In this document: positions 5,653-10,100 of the stretch, one piece after another
Position numbering within the stretch: the first letter of the stretch is position 1
How the letters are laid out: each line of letters starts with the position of its first letter
Assembly (NCBI GenBank): GCA_025935235.1
Contig: JAICVT010000135.1
Span: forward strand, 1 to 10,100
Direction: 5' to 3'
Origin: Ktedonobacterales bacterium
GTDB lineage: Bacteria > Chloroflexota > Ktedonobacteria > Ktedonobacterales > JADMIN01
Length of the DNA stretch: 10,100 nt
Notes under the pieces: model-generated
The model's input: the letters and a program-made list of their open reading frames with translations, nothing else
The model's database searches: none
What the model was told of the DNA's origin: nothing
Position numbers and translations under genes: made by a program

Positions 5653-5661
5653 ATTCTATCA
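5653..5661 (-). promoter_or_regulatory. Possible extended -10 promoter for yajQ
   Basis: TGATAGAAT on the minus strand (TGN plus TAGAAT) lies about 65 nt before the yajQ start in the thpR-yajQ gap. No good -35 hexamer is seen, so the call is weak. Confidence 0.3.
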
Positions 5662-5680
5662 CCTGCTCTCATGCGCGCTC

Positions 5681-6280
5681 TTACCCGCTCTCGCCCCCGC
5701 CCGCGTGGGGATCGCCCGCCAGCGACGCGACGCTGAGCGCCGTGTAGCGCGCGCCGCTGGCCGCCAGATCGCTGCGCATGACGCGCAGGTCGTCCACACG
5801 CCAGCGCGCCGGCGCGGGCGGCGGGCCAGCCAGCAGGGCGCGCAGCCGCTGGGCGGCCGCCTCGTCGAGCGGACGCTTGAGGCGGGCCAGCGTCAGATGC
5901 GGCGAGTAGGCGCGCTGCTCGCGTGGGAATCCCTCCGCCTCCAGCGCAGCGGCCAGCCGCCGCTGGAGGACCAGCAGCGGGCGGGTCTGGCCGCCGACCC
6001 CCGCCCAGATGACGCGCGGCGCGGTTGGCGGGCCGAAGACGCCCAGCCCTGCCAGCGCCAACTCGAATGGCCGCGCGTGGCTCGCCACCTCGGCGCTCAG
6101 CGCGATGACGCGCGCCACCGCCTCATCATCCACCTCACCCAGAAACGCCAGCGTCAGGTGCAGGTCTTCGGGCGCGGGCAGCCGCAGATCGGGCAGCGCG
6201 TGCGCCAGCCGCGCCTCCTGCCGCCGCAGCGCCTCACGAGCGGCGTCGCTCAGGTCCAGCGCGATGAAGATACGCGTCAT
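5681..6280 (-). CDS. thpR: RNA 2',3'-cyclic phosphodiesterase (ThpR, 2H family)
   Basis: The protein has 199 residues and begins MTRIFIALDL, typical of bacterial LigT/ThpR proteins. Both HxTx motifs of the 2H phosphoesterase fold are present, as HLTL at residues 41-44 and 128-131, and give the two catalytic histidine/threonine pairs. The conserved SPHLTLARLK context and a late strand (DDLRVMRSDL) also fit. Enzymes of this family hydrolyse 2',3'-cyclic phosphate RNA ends to 2'-phosphates; the older name is 2'-5' RNA ligase. GGAGGAG lies 6 nt before the ATG. The C-terminus ends in a short Gly-rich tail (AGDPHAGGGESG). The gene begins 46 bp after the phosphoesterase gene, so the two are likely co-transcribed. 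Its physiological substrate is unknown. Confidence 0.93.
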   Translation of the reverse strand: MTRIFIALDLSDAAREALRRQEARLAHALPDLRLPAPEDLHLTLAFLGEVDDEAVARVIALSAEVASHARPFELALAGLGVFGPPTAPRVIWAGVGGQTRPLLVLQRRLAAALEAEGFPREQRAYSPHLTLARLKRPLDEAAAQRLRALLAGPPPAPARWRVDDLRVMRSDLAASGARYTALSVASLAGDPHAGGGESG

Positions 6281-6326
6281 CGGACGCTCCTCCGCCTGCG
6301 CCGCGCCGCTGAGGATGGCTTGCGGC

Positions 6327-7082
6327 TCACACGCGCCGCCAGTCGCCCTTGCGCCACTGCGCGCATGGAATGCCGGTCGCGTCGAACGCGGCGAAAAGCG
6401 CGTCGAGGTCGAACGGCGCGCGCCGCAGCGAGATGTCGAGGCGCCCGCTATCGCTCGCGACGACCGCGTACTCGGCCCAGGAAGGATTGCGAATCAGCGT
6501 GGCGGGCGCGATGGCGTCCTTCGCGAAGCCAACCGCGCCTGGGTTGAGGATCAGCGCATCTCGCCAGCGGCGCAGGAGCTGCTGGTGGGTGTGGCCGCCC
6601 ACATAGAGCTGCGCAGGCGTTGCGGCCAGCATCGCGTGCAGCGCGGCGTCTGGCGTCTCGGCGGTGATACGCTCATCAAACGAGCGCGGCGAGCCGTGAT
6701 AGCACAGCAGCGTGGCGCCGTCTTCGCCGAGCGGCAGGCTGACGGTTGGCTGAAACGCGCGCATGGTCGCGACATCCTCGGCGGTGAGCTGCGAGGCGCA
6801 CCAGCGGTCAAAGTCGTCGTTGCTTTCGATGGCGCTCACGTCCATCGCCACGCCGCTCGCCTCGACCTGGAGCGCGAGCAGGCTGGCGTCGGTGTTGCCC
6901 ATCACAACGGAGCAGCCAAGCGCTCGGAGCCGGGCCACGACCTCGTGCGGCTGCGGGCCGAGCGCGGCGACATCGCCCAGGCAGACAATGCGCTCGACGC
7001 CCTCACTGGCGATCGCCGCCAACACCGCTTCGAGCGCTGGCAGATTGCCGTGGATGTCTGAGAGAATGGCGATCTTTGGCAT
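6327..7082 (-). CDS. Calcineurin-like metallophosphoesterase
   Basis: This 251-residue protein carries the full set of metal ligands of the calcineurin-like/YfcE type: Asp9 and His11 (DIHGN), Asp37 (GDVAALGP), Asn63 (MGNTD), His129 (YHGSP), His164 and His166 (GHTHQ), followed by NPGAVG at 180-185. These proteins are usually two-metal phosphodiesterases or phosphatases in the cytoplasm. There is no signal peptide. The region about 70-110 (DVSAIESNDDFDRWC) is a helical insertion like that in small diadenosine-tetraphosphatase-like or YfcE-like members, so the substrate is open. GAGGAA lies 5 nt before the ATG. thpR follows after 46 bp; together they may act on RNA ends or cyclic nucleotides, but that is inferred only from adjacency. 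A palindromic repeat separates it from purH. Confidence 0.92.
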   Translation of the reverse strand: MPKIAILSDIHGNLPALEAVLAAIASEGVERIVCLGDVAALGPQPHEVVARLRALGCSVVMGNTDASLLALQVEASGVAMDVSAIESNDDFDRWCASQLTAEDVATMRAFQPTVSLPLGEDGATLLCYHGSPRSFDERITAETPDAALHAMLAATPAQLYVGGHTHQQLLRRWRDALILNPGAVGFAKDAIAPATLIRNPSWAEYAVVASDSGRLDISLRRAPFDLDALFAAFDATGIPCAQWRKGDWRRV

Positions 7083-7110
7083 AGCGCTTCCTCGCTTTCT
7101 CTTCGCTGGC

Positions 7111-7156
7111 GGCTGGCCCCACCCTCAGCCCCTCCCGCTCTGTGCGGGAGAGAGGA
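7111..7156. repeat. Palindromic intergenic repeat, copy D
   Basis: The head GGCCCCACCCTCAGCC leads into a 7-bp stem, CTCCCGC (7132-7138) with GCGGGAG (7144-7150), loop TCTGT, and tail AGAGG. It fills most of the 84-bp gap between purH and the phosphoesterase gene. It is the same element as copy B in the opposite orientation, and shares its general plan with copies A and C. Confidence 0.8.
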
Positions 7157-7166
7157 ATCGCATCCT

Positions 7167-8849
7167 CTAGTGGCGGAAGTGGCGCTGGCCGGTGACGATC
7201 ATCGCGATGCCGTAGGTGTTGGCCATCTTGATCGACTCCTCATCGCGGATCGAGCCGCCGGGCTGGATGATCGCCGTGACGCCCGCTTTGGCCGCCACCT
7301 CCACGCTATCGGGGAACGGGAAGTAGGCGTCGGAGGCAAGCACGCTGCCCCGCGAGCGCTCGCCCGCGCGATCAACGGCGATCTGCACGCTATAGACGCG
7401 GCTCATCTGCCCCGCGCCGACACCGACAACCATCAGATTCTTGGCCAGCACGATGGCGTTCGATTTGACATGCCGCACCACCTTCCAGGCGAAGAGCAGA
7501 TCAGTCAGTTCCTCCAGCGTCGGTTCGCGCTCGGTCACCACGGTGCGCTGCGCGTCCAGATCGCTCGCCACATCGGCCGTCTGGATCAGCAGCCCGCCGC
7601 TGATGCGCCGCACATCCATGCGGCCCATGTCGTGGGCGTTGGTCGCCACGCTGGCGGGCGAGGTGGGGCCAATCGGCGCGTTGGTCGCCAGCAGCCGCAG
7701 GTTCTTCTTCTTTGTCAGCAGGGCCAGCGCGGCGTCTGAATAGCTAGGCGCGATGATCGCCTCATAGAAGAGCTGCGACACCTCCTGCGCGGTCGCCTCA
7801 TCCACCTCGCGGTTGAATCCGACGATGCCGCCATAGGCCGAGACCGGATCGCCCGCGTGGGCGCGCGTGTAGCTCTGCGCCAGCGTGTCACCACACGCCA
7901 GCCCGCAGGGGTTGGTGTGCTTGACGATGGCCGTGGTCGGCGCGCTGAAGCTGGCCACAGCCGCCAGCGCGGCGTCCAGGTCGAGCAGATTGTTGTAGCC
8001 CAGCTCCTTGCCGTGGAGCATGTGTGAGCCAGCCACCGTCGCGATAGTTGGCGTGGGCCGCGTCGTCTGCTCGCCCGCCTGCTCGCCAGCGGGCGCCTCG
8101 GCGCTGTGCGCGTCGGTGGCCTCGTCGGCAGCCTCGTCGGCGCGCTCATCCAGCCCGCCGTGGTCCTGCGTCCAGCCATAGAGCGCCGCCGCCTGGTGCG
8201 GATTCTCGCCGTAGCGCAGCTTGCGCAGCCGCCGCAGTCCCAGCGTCACCTGTTCGGGGAAGGCGGCGTCCTCCTGGCCACGCCGCAGATAGGCGGCGAT
8301 GGCGGTGTCATAGAGCGCGGTGATCTGGAAGGCGGTGATGGCCAGCCGCCGGCGCGTCTCCAGACTGACGGCGCCGGTCGTCTCCAGCTCGATCAGCGTC
8401 TCCTCGTAGTCCTCTGGCCGCGCGATGACGGTGACGGCGGCGAAGTTCTTGGCGGCGGCGCGCAGCAGTGTCACTCCGCCGATGTCAATCTTCTCGATGG
8501 CCTCCTCCAGCGTCACGCTGGGCCGCGCGATGGTCTCGGTGAAGGGATAGAGGTTGCAGACCACGATGTCTATCGGCTGGAGGCCATGCTGTTGCAGCTC
8601 AGACATGTGCGCGGGATCATCGCGGCGAGCCAGCACGCCCGCGTGGACGGCGGGATGCAGCGTCTTGACACGCCCACCCAGGATCTCCGGGAAGCCGGTC
8701 AGCTCGGCGATGGAGCGCACCGGCACACCAGCGGCCTCCAGCGCGCGCATGGTGTTCCCCGTCGAGAAGATCTCGACGCCCTGCTGCGCCAATCCGGCGG
8801 CGAAGGCTTCGATGCCGTGCTTATTGTCCACGCTGATGATGGCGCGCAT
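7167..8849 (-). CDS. purH: Bifunctional AICAR formyltransferase / IMP cyclohydrolase PurH
   Basis: PurH carries out the last two steps of de novo purine synthesis: formylation of AICAR using 10-formyl-tetrahydrofolate, then ring closure to IMP. The IMP cyclohydrolase domain (about 1-200) starts MRAIISVDNK and includes STGNT (29-33), GRVKTLHPAVHAGVLARR (59-76) and NLYPF (99-103). The formyltransferase domain includes RYGENPHQ (212-219), the catalytic Lys310-His311 in IVKHTNPCG, the Ser-Asn-Ala-Ile-Val stretch, GVGAGQMSR, SDAYFPFPDS and QPGGSIRDEE. The C-terminus is GQRHFRH, as expected. At 560 residues it is longer than the usual 510-530, because of an acidic, Ala/Glu/Thr-rich insert at about 230-268. 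The STGGT phosphate loop common in the family reads STGNT here. GAGGAG lies 8 nt before the ATG. No other purine gene is in the window. Confidence 0.97.
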   Translation of the reverse strand: MRAIISVDNKHGIEAFAAGLAQQGVEIFSTGNTMRALEAAGVPVRSIAELTGFPEILGGRVKTLHPAVHAGVLARRDDPAHMSELQQHGLQPIDIVVCNLYPFTETIARPSVTLEEAIEKIDIGGVTLLRAAAKNFAAVTVIARPEDYEETLIELETTGAVSLETRRRLAITAFQITALYDTAIAAYLRRGQEDAAFPEQVTLGLRRLRKLRYGENPHQAAALYGWTQDHGGLDERADEAADEATDAHSAEAPAGEQAGEQTTRPTPTIATVAGSHMLHGKELGYNNLLDLDAALAAVASFSAPTTAIVKHTNPCGLACGDTLAQSYTRAHAGDPVSAYGGIVGFNREVDEATAQEVSQLFYEAIIAPSYSDAALALLTKKKNLRLLATNAPIGPTSPASVATNAHDMGRMDVRRISGGLLIQTADVASDLDAQRTVVTEREPTLEELTDLLFAWKVVRHVKSNAIVLAKNLMVVGVGAGQMSRVYSVQIAVDRAGERSRGSVLASDAYFPFPDSVEVAAKAGVTAIIQPGGSIRDEESIKMANTYGIAMIVTGQRHFRH

Positions 8850-8918
8850 AGCTGTAGCTCCTCACAACGGCTCGGCGAAACGATCGGACGACAATACGAG
8901 CGCCGCCGCTACGGCGCG

Positions 8919-9494
8919 TCACAGACTGGCCATGACCGCTTTGCAGATCGCCCGCAGCGTCGGGAAGACGCCCTGCCCCGTCAGCGCGGAGGCGGCGAAG
9001 GCAGGCACATGGCGGCGATTCAGGTAGCGGTCGAGCGTGGGGATGGGGACAGCGCCGGGCAGGTCGCGTTTATTCCACTGCATGATGAACGGGAACGCGC
9101 CGAGATCTTTGCCCATGCGGCGCATGTTCATCTCCAGTTCCAGCAGGTTCTGAAAGTTCTCCTCCAGCTTCTCCGGCGAGGAGTCGGCCACGAAAACGAT
9201 GCCATCCACGCCGTTGAGCACGGCCACGCGGGTGCGCTCATAGAGCACCTGGCCTGGCACGGTGTAGAGGGCGAAGCGCACGCGAAAGCCGTGCACCTGG
9301 CCGAGATCGAGCGGGAGGAAGTCGAAGAAGAGCGTGCGCTCGCTCTCGGTGGCGATGGAGAGCAGGTCGCCGCGCGCGGTCTGCGGCGCACGGCTGTGGA
9401 TGTATTGCAGGTTAGTCGTTTTCCCGCAGAAGCCCGTGCCATAGTAGACGATCTTGCACTGGATTTCCCGCTTGGCGACGTTGATCAGCGCCAT
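8919..9494 (-). CDS. mglA: MglA-type small Ras-like GTPase
   Basis: The protein has 191 residues and closely follows Myxococcus and Thermus MglA. The P-loop is GTGFCGKTTN (19-28). Switch I carries the TESERTLFFDF stretch, with Arg53 and Thr54 at the positions of the intrinsic arginine finger and magnesium threonine of Thermus MglA. TVPGQ (78-82) has Gln82 and, as usual in MglA, Thr in place of the G3 aspartate. The base-recognition motif is NKRD (141-144). MglA proteins are cytoplasmic polarity or motility switches with roadblock partners; in non-motile phyla the role is mostly unknown. AGGTGG lies 3 nt before the ATG. The roadblock gene is 60 bp upstream on the same strand, so the pair is probably one unit. 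purH follows after 69 bp. The family is clear, but which output it controls is not. Confidence 0.95.
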   Translation of the reverse strand: MALINVAKREIQCKIVYYGTGFCGKTTNLQYIHSRAPQTARGDLLSIATESERTLFFDFLPLDLGQVHGFRVRFALYTVPGQVLYERTRVAVLNGVDGIVFVADSSPEKLEENFQNLLELEMNMRRMGKDLGAFPFIMQWNKRDLPGAVPIPTLDRYLNRRHVPAFAASALTGQGVFPTLRAICKAVMASL

Positions 9495-9554
9495 GCGCCA
9501 CCTGCTCTATTCACACAATCTCCCATGCCCGACCCGCTGGAGCCGCTATCCCGG

Positions 9555-10049
9555 CTAATCCTGAAAGAGTGAGTCAATGGCGCTGGCCGCGTCGCTGCGG
9601 AACTGCACGTTCACCACCTGCTGACGCGCCTCTGATGCGCCGTGGCGCACGCGGTCGAGCACGCGCTCGAGTTCGTCGCAGGCCTTGCGCGCCAGCACGC
9701 GCACCAGCCCCACATGCGTCTGCTTGTCAAAGACCACCACCAGCAGCCACTGCTCGCCAATCAAGTTGCTCAGGATGCTCTCCTGCGCGCCCTGCTGCAA
9801 GATGGAGCGAAAGTCGCTCTCGCCGAGGATCTCGGCCACCTGGCGCGAGGAGGAGAAGGCGCCCGCCATCAGTGCGCCCAGCGCCGTCAGATCGCGCTGG
9901 CCCGGCTGGCCGTGCGAGGCGATCAACTGGCCGCTCTTGTCGAGCAGGATGGTGTGGCTGGCGCTGGTGTCGAGCGCCAGCCGCCCCAGGACACGCGCGA
10001 TGTTGGTCAGCTCGCCTTCTGACACCACGAGATTGGTGAGTTGCTCCAT
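9555..10049 (-). CDS. Roadblock/LC7 domain protein, likely MglA partner (MglB-like)
   Basis: The protein has 164 residues from ATG 10049. The single roadblock fold covers about residues 8-125: an N-terminal helix (GELTNIARVLGRLAL), strands SHTILLDKSGQLIASHG, helix LTALGALMAGAFSSSRQVAEIL, a DFRSILQQG turn, then strands ending LLVVVFDKQTHVGLVRVLA. A helical C-terminal extension follows (ELERVLDRVRHG) and ends in an acidic tail. Roadblock proteins act as dimers and regulate Ras-like GTPases; MglB is the activating protein of MglA, and adjacency points to that job here. I chose ATG 10049 because AAGAGG lies 6 nt upstream; a GTG at 10079 would add 10 residues. The sequence beyond 10050 holds no recognisable gene start. 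Confidence 0.9.
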   Translation of the reverse strand: MEQLTNLVVSEGELTNIARVLGRLALDTSASHTILLDKSGQLIASHGQPGQRDLTALGALMAGAFSSSRQVAEILGESDFRSILQQGAQESILSNLIGEQWLLVVVFDKQTHVGLVRVLARKACDELERVLDRVRHGASEARQQVVNVQFRSDAASAIDSLFQD

Positions 10050-10055
10050 GCTGTG

Positions 10056-10061
10056 CCTCTT
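10056..10061 (-). promoter_or_regulatory. Shine-Dalgarno site deciding the roadblock start
   Basis: AAGAGG on the minus strand lies 6 nt before ATG 10049 and supports that start over the in-frame GTG at 10079. Confidence 0.65.
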
Positions 10062-10100
10062 GTGTCCTCGCGCGCTCACAGCGAGCCGCGCGCTCCGTCC

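Noticed and set aside
6009..7061. Plus-strand open frame opposite thpR and the phosphoesterase gene
   Set aside because: It is antisense shadow coding with Arg/Ala-rich low-complexity product; the minus-strand genes carry the catalytic motifs.
8106..9572. Long plus-strand open frame across purH and mglA
   Set aside because: It runs antisense through two certain genes and the gap between them, and shows no domain or good ribosome site.

Overview
The window is GC-rich chromosomal DNA from a free-living bacterium. Genes are closely packed, most starts have a recognisable Shine-Dalgarno (SD) sequence, and the genes are housekeeping or metabolic. A Myxococcus/Thermus-type MglA GTPase paired with a roadblock protein, a short NusA with no C-terminal acidic repeats, a DUF4870 membrane protein, and scattered C-rich/G-rich palindromes together suggest Chloroflexota (perhaps Ktedonobacteria-like). 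That placement is an inference from gene content, not a measurement. I see no phage, insertion sequence, CRISPR array, tRNA or rRNA.

Layout. (1) 1-1681, minus strand: an acyl-CoA dehydrogenase gene coupled by a GTGA overlap to a DUF4870-type membrane protein that runs off the left edge. (2) 1682-1921: a divergent promoter region. (3) 1922-2791, plus: a DapF-family epimerase in which both catalytic cysteines are serine. (4) 2792-3284: a roughly 490-bp non-coding stretch. It holds a good promoter, an intrinsic-terminator-like hairpin just after it, a string of further hairpins and an 11-bp tandem repeat, and it leads into nusA. (5) 3285-4953, plus: nusA and ylxR (rnpM), separated by two palindromic repeats. 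The usual partners rimP (before) and infB (after) are not here. (6) 5091-10049, minus: six genes in one direction. In transcription order they are a roadblock protein, an MglA GTPase, purH, a calcineurin-like phosphoesterase, thpR and yajQ. Gaps are 46-92 bp, so they may be partly co-transcribed.

How the genes fit together. NusA and YlxR are RNA-handling factors, and the structured leader suggests attenuation of nusA, possibly by NusA itself as in Bacillus subtilis. Roadblock and MglA form a GTPase/regulator pair. PurH carries out the last two steps of IMP synthesis. ThpR and the phosphoesterase are both phosphoester hydrolases and may be co-expressed. The acyl-CoA dehydrogenase belongs to fatty-acid or branched-chain acyl-CoA oxidation.

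The points most worth a second look are the Ser/Ser DapF, the nusA leader with its early terminator, hairpins and 11-bp repeats, and a family of four palindromic intergenic repeats, one of which overlaps candidate ylxR start codons.
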